A stretch of 64,000 nucleotides of DNA. Source: Echinococcus granulosus (taxonomy: Eukaryota > Platyhelminthes > Cestoda > Cyclophyllidea > Taeniidae). How positions within the stretch are numbered: the stretch's first letter is position 1; every line of letters begins with the position of its first letter. Position numbers and translations under genes: made by a program. The notes under the pieces are model-generated. The model saw only the letters and a list, made by a program, of their open reading frames with translations. It ran no database searches and was not told where the DNA came from. Below are positions 1-11,397 of this stretch, piece after piece. The stretch lies in contig NW_020170381.1 of NCBI RefSeq assembly GCF_000524195.1, positions 2,772,714 to 2,836,713 of the forward strand. The letters are read 5' to 3'.

Positions 1-1754
1 GTTCTGCCGAAAGGACATCAGGGGAACCGGTTACTTTGTGCATCGCCTTTAGTTACACTTATTTTTTGTAGAAAATGCTATATTCACGTCAGCACCGTTA
101 CCTAGCATGATAACTCACCTAACATAAAATCTTATAACCACTTTTAACTTATTCATACTTTATTACCACCTTTATATTAAGTGGGCATAAATTCTCTGCG
201 ATTGAGTCTTATGCCTCAGAAATTATCAAAATGTTTCAGAGTTTTGTGCGTATTTTTCACCTTTGCATGGAAGCAGTGTATCCTTTCGGCTAAGCATTCT
301 TCTGGTGATATAGCCCGCTGTAAGTTTCTCAGCTCGATTGTATCTGAGATTCTAGACACTATTGTGGTGACAAATTTAATCACAGCGATGTATAGAAGTA
401 ATTGGTTAACCTAAATGAATAGAATTCTTCCATGTTTTCTACCTTTAAATGATCTGTGAGCAAAGCAGTTGCATTGGGAATAAGCAAGTCTTTCACTAGC
501 CGGGAGTTTGAAATTTATTGAATGAACGGAAACGCCCGCTAATCTTAGTACTATGAACAAAGTGTGGGTGCCAACTTTGTGTTTTGTTAATGGTAGAATG
601 AACTGTAATCCAAATCGGACAATAGGGCCTCAAATGCTGCCTGGGGTCAGTGTTAGTCTGCACATGTAAGAAATGCGACTCTTTTGATACCAATTTTATG
701 GTGAAAACCTTGTATTTTTATGTTCCAGTTTCACCCCCCTATGTGGAGACATTAAAGCGCATCTGGCTATCATCTTCTGCTAGATGACCATATCTTAAAG
801 GGATGAATGAGCGAACATATTTTGTGTTTAACACCCCAAAATCACCAAACTTTCCGTATACTTATGTAAAGTGTGTATCAGCCGTGGCCCATTTGGACTC
901 GCCGCAGTCAACAGGCAGGTAAATGACCTTTTAAACCTCAAAACAACTATTCATTAGTTGATTTCGACAGGTATCACTTCCCATGTACGTTTTCTGCCGA
1001 GGTAAATGCATGAAAGTATACCAAAAGGAAGACATTCTTGTTGTTGATAAATGACCATATTAATAACAAACTGGTCAGGTTGTGTTTCATCCTCACGGAA
1101 ATTTAGAGTTGGAGAGGAATGAAATTCCTCGTCGTTTTATAAATTTTTGGATCTATTCTAAATCAATCAATCAATCTCTAGTGGACGCAAGCATCTTTTA
1201 AGATCCTTAGGACCTGTATTATTATCTTTCTTGAAAAGTTACATTTCTTCGGCGGACGACCTCGCTCAACTCCTAAAATTTAGTTAAGGGATCAGGCGTG
1301 GGGATTTTTTAAAAAAGGAGCTCTACCCGTCTGTATAAGAATAATTTCACCGCGACATTGCGCTTAGGTGACTGTTTGTGAGCCAACGGAAGTAAGTTGA
1401 TACATTACACCAATGACGGTGCAGTTGAATATTGTCACTACCGTGTACGCCGACAACAATCACTTCATTCCTTTTGAAAACATTTTTGCTCAGTTAGGGT
1501 GCCTAGGATTGAGAAATGCATTAATAAGAGGATAATGTGACAGCTCTGCATTACGGCGTATTTTGTGATAAAGGGGCCTCTCTAGCTTCGGTGCGAATAT
1601 ATTTACCCAATTATGCCATAACATTAAGTTGACATAAGTCAGGCGACCTCAGAGTGTGCTTCGTTTGATAGTTTGGCAAACTGGAAACACTTCCATCCCG
1701 TCACCCAGTCGCCTGGACAAAAGCCAAATTAAACTGAAATAATAACAATGAATA
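1..1754. other. Intergenic, nothing recognised
   Basis: AT-rich sequence with only short open frames that lack homology, splice context or conserved motifs. A tetranucleotide run (AATC)n occurs near 1163-1177. I see no gene, RNA or repeat here that I can support. Confidence 0.5.
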
Positions 1755-1760
1755 TTTATT
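1755..1760 (-). promoter_or_regulatory. Poly(A) signal AATAAA (minus strand)
   Basis: TTTATT on the plus strand reads AATAAA on the minus strand, about 150 nt downstream of the stop codon of the exon at 1907-2994. Position and sequence fit the 3' end of that transcript. Confidence 0.5.
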
Positions 1761-1906
1761 GCGCTACACAAAAATAGTCGTAGAAATTCGATGCTACCCG
1801 AGAAAAATCAAATGATATGTTGAAAATGGAGAAGGAGCTTCTCTTTTGGCGAAAGGGATCTTCTAAAAAACGGTCATTTACCGACAAATCGTAATTTAGG
1901 GCAGCC

Positions 1907-2994
1907 TTAAAAAGCTGTCACCCCTGCGTCGAAAGGTGTGTTAATGTATCGTGGAAATCTTGGCAAACGGACGCTTAGTTTAGTGGATTTAGCTTCAGCC
2001 AAGTCCTTCGTCTTATTTTGCATCCATTCTGGAAGAGTTAACCTGTTAAGGGATTTCGCAACTCGAACCTGTAAGGCAGTTTTTGTTGGGGTGACGGTCA
2101 AAGATGTCAACTTTTCATTGGACAATTCCTCTCTCACCGCCAGTTCGTTGACCATTCTGCATTGTGTGCACTTATTTGCTCTCAAAATGTGCAGAAAATC
2201 ATTTTTTGGTGTCACATACTCATCAAACTCATAGTCTTCGTCTGGACTGCAACTATTGACCAACTCGCAGGGATTTACTTGTGTTACTTTTGCCTTCTGA
2301 GCTAGGATAGATAGTGGAATCTCATACCCTTCCCATTCACTCGGCGTACTCCCCCATTCATAGTCCCCATCCGAATCGGACACGTAGACAGACTCCATTC
2401 TATCGAAGTGTGAGTCGGGAGGTAAGCCAATCCCCGTCTTACGCTTGTGTAAAGGAGACTCCAGTAAAGGCTGGCTCCGCCATTTGTCAAAGCTGAAGCC
2501 CTCATGCCCGCGTAGGAGGTTTGTGGAGAAGTCAGAGAGCCGCTTAAAGGGCGTTGAGGATGCAATGACTTGACGTAACTGCCGACCACTGTTCCAGACG
2601 GCAACCTCAATGGAACCCATGGACTGACGTCTGCGACTGATTTTGGGGAGACAGAGCAGACTCGGTACGTGTGCTTTTGGTTCGTTGCTGAAGACCGCTG
2701 TTGTGCTACGTGGAGTACGCAAGGATTTCGGTCTTCCTGATATCCGTTCCACGAGACCTTCGCGTGCGTCAACGCAAGGAATCAGTACGCGGCCTATTTG
2801 CTCCGAAAATCTAACGTTTTTTCGACTCTCCGAACGAATGCCGAATTGGAGTCCATTGAGTGAGTAACGCGGGTCCTCTAGCAAGGGAATTGAGGTTTCG
2901 GAAATGAGATAGCTGCAACGATTCGATTGCACCATAATTTTCTGTTTACAACGGCTTGCACTAGTGGGTAGAGGAGACGCATTACCAGATGCGT
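1907..2994 (-). CDS. Unrecognised protein, last coding exon, putative PP1-docking motif
   Basis: An open frame of about 362 codons ends with TAA at 1907-1909. The frame also contains an ATG at 3019, but the bases just before 2994 read as a strong 3' splice site (T-rich tract then TAG). The first residues after 3019 are therefore probably intron, and an upstream exon is missing from this call. I do not recognise the family. The protein is basic and Ser/Pro-rich. Near residue 65 it has SRKNVRFSEQIG, which contains KNVRF, matching the RVxF docking consensus for protein phosphatase 1. There is an acidic segment (SDSDGDYEWG) in the middle. Near the C-terminus is LNRLTLPEWMQNK; LPxW-type motifs of this sort recur in poorly characterised animal proteins. 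A PP1 regulatory or scaffold role is inference only. A poly(A) signal follows at 1755-1760. Confidence 0.6.
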
Positions 2995-5196
2995 CTAAAA
3001 ATAAATTTAATACTATCATGGCATTATTCTATAAAAGACAAATGACTCCACAACCTCCAACCAGTAGTTTACAGAAACGCTCACACAAATTGTTTTAGTT
3101 TGGGATAGTCATCCACCCATTACAAAATAAGTGCAGCAAACCTGTGATAAAAATAAAGCAAGATTACTGTTAACTCTTATCTGAGAAAGGTTATTACCAA
3201 AAATAGCTTATTTCTACTGTACTTTTTCCCAAGTCATACACACGTGTGTGTGGGGTTTGATACATGGAAATCGAACTAAAATGGTGTGCTATGAAACATA
3301 ACTGGCAACAAAAAGTGACATGAAGATTTTGTGAATGGACCCGATTTATACCATCATCTTCAAAGTGTTTTCGATGGTTTGATCAGTGTGTTTTTCACTT
3401 CGTGCCAAACGACTGATCGGATTGATGGAAGGAACCAGAAAATACTAATTTGATTCATGCTTGGATGCTATCATTTTACTGACAACTTTAGGGGATTAAC
3501 CAAAAGAACAGGCTAATACCAAGAAATATGAAAGAGTAAAGGTTTCACAACTTTCACCACTAGCGGTTTGGTGATTTGACCTTTGACGTCTACCTCCGAT
3601 CCGGATATTCTTCTCCCTTTGATTATGCCTTATGAGTCCAACAAACCAAAATGTGTGCGTTTACAAATGCTGCCAATGAATATAGTAATGTTATCAAAGC
3701 GAAACATGGTAGAGTTGCAAAGCTTACCCCTGTGCACAGTCTCGTGACTTCTACTACTTAACATCCTCATGTTGGTTGATGTCAGCGGTCCCGATGACCT
3801 TTTGATGCATAAACGAGTACAAAATATGGAATGATGGGGTGGAGTGGAATAAAAAGATTGGAAACTGCCAAATCAATGTGTCAATCGCGTGCCGTTGCTA
3901 GTGTGTTCCGGTGACGCCCACTGACGCTCCCTCGTGCGGCCGCCTCACCTTCTCCCGCCGAACCGATATTCCCCATTGGCCAACGCCACCTGATTCCCCA
4001 TTGGCTAATTTCACACCAAAAGGCTGCAGTAGGAGGAGTTCGGGCACGGCGTTTTGCTTAGGCCGAGGGCCGAGGCCAGTGAGAATCAGACATTAACTAG
4101 TGCCAAGGCCTAATGGATAAATGTATTGGCTCAACGGCTACTGAACGTTTAACTGATGGACATCATTTTTAATCGCGACGAGGATTTTCTGGGTTTTCTT
4201 TTGATTGAAGTACCGACTCGTTAATTAGTTCTGAACTATCATGGCACTTTCCCGATATTACATTATCCTCTAATGCACTTTGTTTAGAAATAAAGCTTGT
4301 AGTTTAGCGATAAGTGCCATGTCGGACAACCCTTCAAATAGTGTCGGGAATGCTGTTTTTTTAACACTCTTTCTAATCTTCTTGCATATGCTCTACGAAG
4401 TATGCATTACAACTACCTTACAATAAAGTTCGGTAGATTTCTTAGGTAAATTGGCTACAATTAGTGCAAATGATGGAAATTAGTGAGGAAAATTGCTGTG
4501 TTCACTTTCCAGCCTTCTTCTTGCTTTCATTTTTCTTTGGGCGTTGAATTTTGGAATATCCGTCCAGCAGATAATGCACGAAGTCTTAAATGAAAAGACC
4601 ATATTTCAGAGTTTATTAAATCCACAACTTCCTTTGTAGAATGCCAATTCATCTGCCCAGTTACTGTTATTTTCCAATGAAGCCTAAAGAATTAAGCAGT
4701 TTTTATATTTAAGTTGTCATATAATAAGAGGAAAGTTGTTGCAAGGTGTTCTTATCAAATAACTGACCCCTACCTTCAAACTTGGGAGAATCAGTTTTCA
4801 GGGATCCCCAGTGATTTCAAGTTATGTATGTCCCAATATGCAAATATAGGTTTATGTTTAGTCCTCCCTTCATGCCAAGAGTTTCCCATTTCTTGGCAGG
4901 ATCGGCAGGATCCAAGCCCACAAACATGAACAGTAGACCTTTCCAGCGCTGTAACATCCTGAATGCAGTGATGAGCAACAAATGGTGTATACACTTAGCC
5001 TACCCACAATCGGTTAGCATTTCGAGTAGGGATGAATTCCACCCCACGTCAAGGTGATAAATTTTGGCCCTTAAAAAAACACATCCACACTCTGCAAGTA
5101 AGTAGTTTTCTTAATGCCTAGCTGTCCCAACTTCGCAGATTTTAGATTATATAAAGTTATCACGGCAGCTTCCTTGGCAAAAAAGCAGTTGTATGC
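2995..5196. other. Intergenic / upstream region
   Basis: No coding exon can be supported, although 5' exons of the gene ending at 1907 may lie here. The segment 3900-4085 is clearly GC-richer than its surroundings and holds two CCAAT-type boxes (separate entry), so it is the best promoter candidate. The rest is AT-rich and featureless. Confidence 0.4.
3975..4004 (-). promoter_or_regulatory. Paired inverted CCAAT boxes (NF-Y type)
   Basis: ATTGG occurs at 3975-3979 and again at 4000-4004, each inside the same nonamer CCCCATTGG and 25 bp apart, within a GC-rich block at 3900-4085. Read on the minus strand these are CCAAT boxes. They could serve the minus-strand gene whose visible exon starts at 2994, about 1 kb away. 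The match is visible in the sequence; promoter function is inferred. Confidence 0.4.
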
Positions 5197-7327
5197 CTAA
5201 GTAGACTGCTGTTTGCGAAAAAAGGGAAAAAACAATCTGCAGCGCTTTGGATGGCTTACTTCAATCTCCGTGCTATCTGATAGTGTCAGTTGTAATTGTA
5301 ACCGACGCATAAAGTGAGGTAACTCAGACGTGCATAACGTACTCATGTAGGCAAAGTATCCGTCCGCTGCCGTACTGGATTCGCTCATAAGATCCCTCAC
5401 TTGCTTCTTCGTTAGAGCATCGCCTCTAGTCAGGAGTAACTCCGATAGGTAATCCGCTGCCAAGATGCCCTTGTTCTTGTCATCCAGTACCTTGATGCAG
5501 ATGAGGATGGAGAAAAAGCTCTTAATAAACAACACGGAGATACTTTAACAGTGCGATCGCACTCTCTGCCGATTGGATAAAAGCCATCAACCCTTCCTCT
5601 TATCAGTACAGCCATAGTTGGCGACCAAGATTAAAACCCCTTTTTGGAGTAACAACCTCAAAGAATTTCATGGTCTATTTACAGTGAACGATCGAAGAAG
5701 ATGCTATTTCACGTACTCTGAGAAATTCGTCCCACAATATCTCCCGAAGGCCTATGGTCACTAAATTATGGTAGCATGATTGAGGTAACCTTGACAACTG
5801 AGAGAGAGTAACAAATGGTCTAAAATAAGCGAAAGGTTTAGGTCCCTGCACACACATTAAGAGTGGCAACCACAACAATCCCTTGTGAGATGTCTCCTAT
5901 CGCGTCAAAAATCCTCTCGGGAAAGAATATTAATATTTCCTTTTCTGTGCTTAACTATCTCATTTTACCAAGAACATCTACTCTGTTTTCTACTGCTGGG
6001 TGATAAGCCTTTGCGTGACGGAAGAAATGCATATACTGCGGATAGGAGAACCGGTGATGACCTCTAACAGAAGGGCTGAAAATGACGTCTACCTTCAGCA
6101 AATTGTCCAGTCCTGTGGTATATATGGAAGCCATTAGCAAGTGAAGTGACACTAGTCATGAACCATCTGGAACAGTTAGATGCGAAACTGTCCACCGTGC
6201 CCGTATGCAGATGTCAATAATGTGAACAGGCGGTACCTCCTCCACTTCTCTACTAGCTGGGTGGAACCCAGATAGATATGGCTGGGCAGCTCTGACGTGC
6301 GAACAACGTGGCAAGAGGGATTAGGAGCAAAGCTATACCCCCATGGAACTGCATTAAATCTCATGCTCTCATGACTCAGCATTTAGGCCAGTGTTCTAAC
6401 GGCTAGCAGTGAATACAAGTCACTTTATGCCAGTACTTTATTTCAACTGCTTAATGTATTCATTAGATTATGAAAATCAGTCACAACATTGAGTACTACT
6501 ATTTCTATCCCATGAAAGGCGTTTAGCTAACATCAAAAAAACAAAAAATACTTCCCATTATGTTTCATTTTACCATAAATATCATTCTGTTTCTTTTTGG
6601 TGCCTAATAGATCTAGCAGCCTTTGGCATCAAAGCATGGCTTCGGAGCCATCACCATTCAAGTGATTAAAAAAGCCATAGCACTTTATCATACTTACGGC
6701 AAAAGCATTGAAAAGGCGTTTGAAGTGCTCTTCTGGGGGCAGATAGATTGTCTTCAATATTTGACTGAATTTTTCAAATGAAATTCGACCTAACGTAGAA
6801 GTATCCCCTAAATAAGTTGATTCACCGGTGAGAGGATTTAAAAGTGGACCCAAATGTGTACTTTTTGTCTCCAAACTAGTGATGGCAGGTCTAAACCAAC
6901 TTACTTTCATCAGAACCACCATCAAGCTTTTGCTCTTCCACAATTTCTCGCACCTCTTTCTCAGTTGGAGCTTGATCAAGCAGCTGCAGAGCTTCCACAA
7001 CGCTGCTGATTGGAATCTTTCCCCTGGAATCCTTGTCCAACTCCTTGAATACGACCTCGCTCACTAAAAATGTGTAGTAATTTCATGTTCGGTCTTAATT
7101 ATGCTTCCTTTCCATATTTTTCAAGCAGCAAAAGGCCTACTTTTCAATACTTCAGCCGGAATATCCGGTTTTTCACTTTCTTTAGGAGGTAGGGCCTTAA
7201 ATAAAAGACAATTATCAGCACAAATTTATCTCTAAAACATGTCTTGCCGGGTGGCTTAGGTCACTAAAACTGATCTTGTACTTGTATAAATATTCGACTC
7301 TTACCAGTGCCCTTCGGTGTCCATCAT
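5197..7327 (-). CDS. EFCAB2: EF-hand domain protein 2 / dynein regulatory complex subunit 8
   Basis: EFCAB2 (DRC8) is a calmodulin-like subunit of the nexin-dynein regulatory complex in motile cilia and flagella. Exons read by splice consensus and phase are 7063-6905, 6789-6698 and 5490-5197, preceded by a short exon ending at 7141. A candidate first exon (7327-7305, starting MMDTEG) joins in phase only if the second exon begins at 7175, so the N-terminus is uncertain. With these choices the product is about 200 aa. Diagnostic segments are VVFKELDKDSRGKI (EF-hand 1), APTEKEVREIVEE, RISFEKFSQIL (matching the vertebrate YIRFEKF segment) and FNAFAVLDDKNKGIL (EF-hand 3, matching AFEVLD). EF loops lack several calcium ligands: loop 1 has Val where Glu is expected at position 12, so calcium binding is doubtful. 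The 1.2-kb last intron carries a repeat fragment at about 6120-6330. Confidence 0.75.
6120..6330 (-). repeat. Fragment of dispersed retroelement, internal module B
   Basis: This stretch lies in an EFCAB2 intron. On the minus strand it matches 13735-13930 on the plus strand over long blocks: GTTGTTCGCAC, CAGAGCTGCCC, GACTAGTGTCACTTCA and TAATGGCTT occur in the same order. A third copy lies at 14790-15010 (minus). No protein is encoded. A palindromic motif at 6636-6651 (ATGGCT, loop, AGCCAT) nearby resembles the LTR hairpin described elsewhere. Confidence 0.6.
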
Positions 7328-8324
7328 GAAAAATAGGGAAATGTTTTTGAAATTGATCGGATTCTTCTAACAGATCACATTATTATTTTGTTCCATTGTC
7401 ATATCAACTATTTCTACTAAATAGGAAGATACCCTAGAATTTCGTTATTATTTAGTATTAAGATGTATTGAGACACAATTTATAGACATACTTCAGGCTA
7501 GATACACTCGAATTATCCCGTTTTTGAAAGTACCACTTTTGATTACCCTGAATTTACTTTTCGGCGGGTTTCGCTTAGCGTGATATGTTTACACCGTTAC
7601 TTAAAATCAAATATCAAAGACGGTTCCTCCTGTGAACGGGGATTTAATCCTCTCTATTTGCACCGAAGTTAAAAAAATAGTATTAAAACTAAAATGTTTG
7701 TCTCACATCCAGGTCAGAGTGCTTTAGTACCTAGAAGCTCAAACTTTTTGTTCCATTTCCCATGCGCCATCCATTGCCCCAAGTTCAATTGTCCGGCTTT
7801 TAACAGGTTAGAGTTAAAAATAAAGGAATTAAAAACGTATGATGAATCTACCATTAACGTCACACTGCGCCGGCGATTGTGGATTTTATGGTTCGTGCTT
7901 GATTAGGTGTTAGGACCCCTATGTGTATCGCCATGACAACAGGCCAGTGTGAATGGAAAGCGGGTACACAAACGTGGTCAGCAATAAAAATATTCCACTA
8001 GCTTTCACCAATTTATGCTCCTCGAGGAAGGAGACTCCTTCTAATTAAATTACTAGTCTTAAAGCCCGAAGTTAATCACGCTTATGCAAAAAATAGACCT
8101 TCTCATCAGCTAATAGGATGTTCAGTTAAATAATTGTTGCAATGAATAAAAGAGTTAGGGGACTTTTCAAAGTGCTGAAAAAATCTCAAGCTTTCACAAT
8201 CGTATACCACACCTCACTGTATGTGCTAGCTATTCTATGGAGATGTTCGAGTGCTATTTGCAATATGTTAGTTGTTTAACTCGGCGTTTTGGTGAAGGGA
8301 CACTATTGACTTGACCATTGTACC

Positions 8325-8410
8325 ATGACTGGTGGGCTGGTCTTTGGGAAATGCCAGCAGCCTAAATACCTCCTTGCTGTCTTCTTTCGCCTTCAAGGGA
8401 GTCTTGGGGC
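8325..8410 (-). repeat. LTR-like fragment of the dispersed retroelement
   Basis: Read on the minus strand it contains GAAGGCGAAAGAAG and GACCAGCCCACC. These parallel the left LTR of the copy at 20561-20671 (GAAGGCGAAAGAAGTCATGG and GGCCAGCCCGCTCAGC). The rest is diverged. Confidence 0.5.
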
Positions 8411-8715
8411 GCTACATATTAACGTCTGGAGGGGTTTTGGTGCAAGTAGAATTTGATTTCAGAAGGTTTCGTGCAAGATGAATGAATGTTTACTGGTGAC
8501 ACACAGAGAGTTCACGTGCTGTTGCAGAGACCGGCCACTTTGCTTAATTACGCAGTTCCTTAAACCTGCCCGGAATGCCGTAAGAAAAAAGAGAAGTATG
8601 GTAGGCATTACTGGCGTACGGAAAAGCCGAAGCGTTAAGGGGAAGTACAATGTGCGGAGTATAAAGTCCCTATTAAATTAAGCTCAAAGTTAGACAAAAT
8701 TTTAAAGTATTAAAA

Positions 8716-8785
8716 TACGTCCGCCCGTTGGCATGGCCTTCGAGCCATGATAGTAGCCTTTTAGGCCCTCAGTACGTTAGTAGTA
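8716..8785 (-). repeat. LTR-like fragment with conserved hairpin
   Basis: On the minus strand this reads GGCTACTATCATGGC followed by a complementary arm. It parallels GAGGCTACTAGCATGGC at about 20155 and GAGGCTACTGGCATGGC at about 21173. The hairpin arms are CATGGC at 8732-8737 and GCCATG at 8744-8749, a perfect 6-bp inverted repeat with a 6-nt loop. Confidence 0.5.
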
Positions 8786-9863
8786 TATATTCTCTACAGT
8801 AACTTTACTTGCTATGGTTTTAAAGAAGACTCAAGGCGTTACATCATATTGCTACTAAAATGGAAACAAAATTGAAGATATTTAGGCTGAAGGGGGTTAA
8901 TAAGCTGTCGCGCATCATTATAATGAGGAATTTTTAAACCTTGTCCCATTTTTTTAGTCATTACAGTCATTTGCCTGTCTTTGACACTTTTCAAATTTTT
9001 TGGCGGCTCGACGAAACCACCATAAATAAAGTTGGAAGCCGGCGTGCAACTGCGAATATTTCTCATTTAACTTAATTGCCATGAAATGAACTGGAGTATT
9101 TACGAAAACCATGTGTATCTGTAAAGTCAAACAAACGCAATTATTCCTTGTAGCGAGTGCATGCAGGCAAAATGTTTAGGCGCTATGCTTTCAGTATGAT
9201 TACAGATTACTGCATATTTTAATCTCGTCATTATCATAGACCGAAATGACAGATCTGCATATGGGAACGAAAAATTTCTAGTAACAATATCTTTAACTCT
9301 TCCCCAAAATTTAGTCATGATTTGCAAAGATAAACACACAAACGTCCAGCGTTGATTAGCGTTTAAATACACTGGTTCTGCTAGTTTAGTGTATTGGAAT
9401 GTGGTAGACGTGCTTTCCGAGTTACGAAGGATTTCTAATTCTTTGCTCTTGTCGTCGTGTTTCTTTGCTAGTTTTACCTTTCAGTAGTAGAATTTGTATA
9501 ATGGTACTATAGGCCATCCACGAACCAGTTGTTGACCCACTATGTTCTAACGGCTAATAGCTTTTTCACCGGCTTGTTAAGATTCTTTCTCTAATTTCGA
9601 CAAACCTTAGTATAATCCAAATATCCTCGCCCTCTTATGTTGGTTTTCACCACAATCAGCTTCTCGTTGCCATCAGTTCTCGTTGCACATGTCTGAGTCG
9701 TCCAAGAAGGATAATTTAACACAAGTATGCCGAAAATCCATCGTTACATGGTTACGTTTTTCGTCAATGTGCTCGCTTTTGCGGTACATTGAGACGCCGC
9801 TAATGGTATCGCCATTAGATTCTCCTAACCTTCAGTGCTAAAGTCTGCTTTCATCTAGTAACA

Positions 9864-10383
9864 ATGGATGGTAACGCGGGAATTGGCCAAACCTCCTCGG
9901 AACTCGTTTCTGACACCTCATCCCGAGACTTCATGCAAATGCCTAACCCCGATACAGAGGGCAACTCCCCTGGGTATGTAGATACAGAGGACTTGGATGA
10001 GCCCATTGGAGAAAGTGGTACGTATTTCTCAATCGTTCACTTCGCCTTGCGTAGACAGGGATAATGACGAAGTTAGTGATGCACAGGTGGAGAGCGGTGG
10101 AGTTGCGACACTTTCAGAACCTGCCGAAGTTCCTTCGAAGTTGCTCCATCTCCCCACCTCACGAATCAAATCGATCATCAAAACTGTCCCAGCCGTCCAT
10201 CTAGTTAACTCCGAAGCCGTCGCGCTAATCGGAAAGTCAACTGAATTCTTCCTTAACGAATTGGCAAGGGAGGCTCATCAGATGATCGTGGAATCTGGGA
10301 AGAAAACCCTTTCAATGGTCCACATCGAGGGCGTTATCCAAACCCTTCCCCAGTTCGAATTCCTTGATGGGATGCTGGTGTGA
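9864..10383 (+). CDS. POLE4: DNA polymerase epsilon subunit 4 (histone-fold protein)
   Basis: POLE4 is a small histone-fold subunit of the replicative DNA polymerase epsilon. It pairs with POLE3 and contacts DNA and chromatin in the nucleus. There are two exons, 9864-10017 and 10055-10383, with a 37-nt intron (GTACGT...GTAG), giving 160 aa. The N-terminal 75 residues are acidic and disordered. The C-terminal half is the histone fold, beginning LLHLPTSRIKSIIKTVPAVH and including NSEAVALIGKSTEFFLNELA and KKTLSMVHIEGVI. The end, QFEFLDGMLV, matches the typical EFAFLEGTLD ending of POLE4, which separates it from NF-YC. The usual vertebrate length is about 117 aa; the difference is the longer N-terminus. 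The start is the first ATG in an open frame with an in-phase splice. A poly(A) signal follows at 10433. MRPL51 converges on it 198 bp away. Confidence 0.85.
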
Positions 10384-10432
10384 CTGCTCCGCCCCACGTA
10401 TGTAGAGACTTCTATTTTCTAATATCACTTGA

Positions 10433-10438
10433 AATAAA
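10433..10438 (+). promoter_or_regulatory. Poly(A) signal of POLE4
   Basis: AATAAA lies 50 nt downstream of the POLE4 stop codon on the plus strand. It sits within the 198-bp gap to the convergent MRPL51 stop, so the two 3' UTRs must be very short or overlap. Confidence 0.65.
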
Positions 10439-10581
10439 ATCTACTTACGTTTGGCTTTCTGTAATTTATTCGCACACTCGGCTGACTAAAAATGAACTGA
10501 ACTCGCGGGCCATCGGGAATCATTAAACAAAGTCGATCACTGTACACTCTTATTACTACTCGTAAATTGGTACTGAAATGG

Positions 10582-11194
10582 TTATGGAGCGTCACGATAA
10601 TGCTTGAATTTGATGTTGATCCGCTTGTTCATCCTCCTAAATAGGTATTTGTGTCGCTTTCTGAGGTCCTTCAAACGAGTAGGTTCAAATTCCTCTAACC
10701 ATGCCACTACAGCAGGGTCGTAGAGGAGACGACACACTCGTTGGAACTCATTTTTTGCATTGAATGCCCAGGATGGTCCGGTGTAAAAGTCCTCGGGCTT
10801 AAGTCTCCCGTCACCGAGGATGTCTGAAGCCATAATATTTAAGATGAATATTTCGTTTACCAATGTAATCGTTTTGTCCGAAGTAGGCACGATGCGGTGC
10901 CCACATGTCTCTTGGCTCATAATCAGGCAGTTTGACGGGCTCATCGTCCCATTCGATGCGAGGCAGGACACCGCCTGTGTACACCCGTGGGTTGTAGCGG
11001 ATGTTACAGGGCTTGGGTTGCAAGTAGGGCTGCGGACCTCTGACCCCCGAACCGCCTCCAGTACCGCCTATCAGCGTTGCCTTCGGCTCATCGGTTCGCG
11101 AAAGTTCGGCTACCGCTCGATCTCGCCAAGTGGCGAAGAAGCGGCTGCAAAGAGCCCCGGTTAATGGTCGCTTCAATATATTCCAAGCCGACAT
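10582..11194 (-). CDS. MRPL51: Mitochondrial large-subunit ribosomal protein mL51
   Basis: mL51 is a protein of the mitochondrial ribosome large subunit. There are two exons, 11194-10861 and 10823-10582, with a 37-nt intron, giving 191 aa. The start is the ATG at 11194; the frame is open slightly further but only through a non-ATG codon. The first 25 residues (MSAWNILKRPLTGALCSRFF) are basic and Ser/Arg-rich, suiting a mitochondrial import signal. The family signature is YFGQNDYIDILGDGRLKPED, matching the vertebrate MFGVYDNIGILG segment, followed by GPSW, NEFQR and a basic tail with LRKRHKYLFRRMNKR. A glycine-rich, proline-rich insert (residues about 45-75) makes it longer than the usual roughly 128 aa. 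A putative Mediator gene ends only 203 bp upstream on the same strand. TTTGATTTAG, a possible 3' splice site, lies 10 nt before the ATG. Confidence 0.85.
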
Positions 11195-11289
11195 TGACAC
11201 AGTGCTAAATCAAAGACTTTAAATTAATTTCGATAGCAAATTTCCTACTCAGTGAAGTAACGAGGGTACCACTCATTAATGTCACACCC

Positions 11290-11305
11290 CTGTCTTTATA
11301 TAAGT
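11290..11305 (-). promoter_or_regulatory. TATA-like box upstream of MRPL51
   Basis: On the minus strand ACTTATATAAAGACAG lies about 100 nt upstream of the MRPL51 ATG, inside the 203-bp gap behind the upstream gene. It could be an independent core promoter, which would argue against a polycistronic transcript. This rests on sequence match only. Confidence 0.35.
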
Positions 11306-11397
11306 GCAGCACAGGCAGAAAGAATGCACAATTTGGCTATGCAAAAAATTTACTTAATACTTTATACAAGGCGAAAGAGGAGTCATTAGCAATGGCA

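Larger units (their letters stand above)
7328..9863. other. Intergenic with degraded LTR-like fragments
   Basis: No gene can be supported. Minus-strand LTR-like fragments lie at about 8325-8410 and 8716-8785 (separate entries). A short start-like stretch at 9689 (ATG, 12 codons, then GTATGC) lies upstream of POLE4 and could be a leader open frame, but it cannot be joined in frame to POLE4. Confidence 0.4.

Noticed and set aside
2302..2772. Minus frame of 156 codons overlapping the unknown gene's exon
   Set aside because: Shadow frame of the longer 1907-2994 exon, which has the splice acceptor and poly(A) signal.
9689..9726. ATG followed by 12 codons and GTATGC, considered as a first exon for POLE4
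   Set aside because: Every acceptor before the POLE4 ATG gives an in-frame stop, so it could at most be an upstream leader frame.
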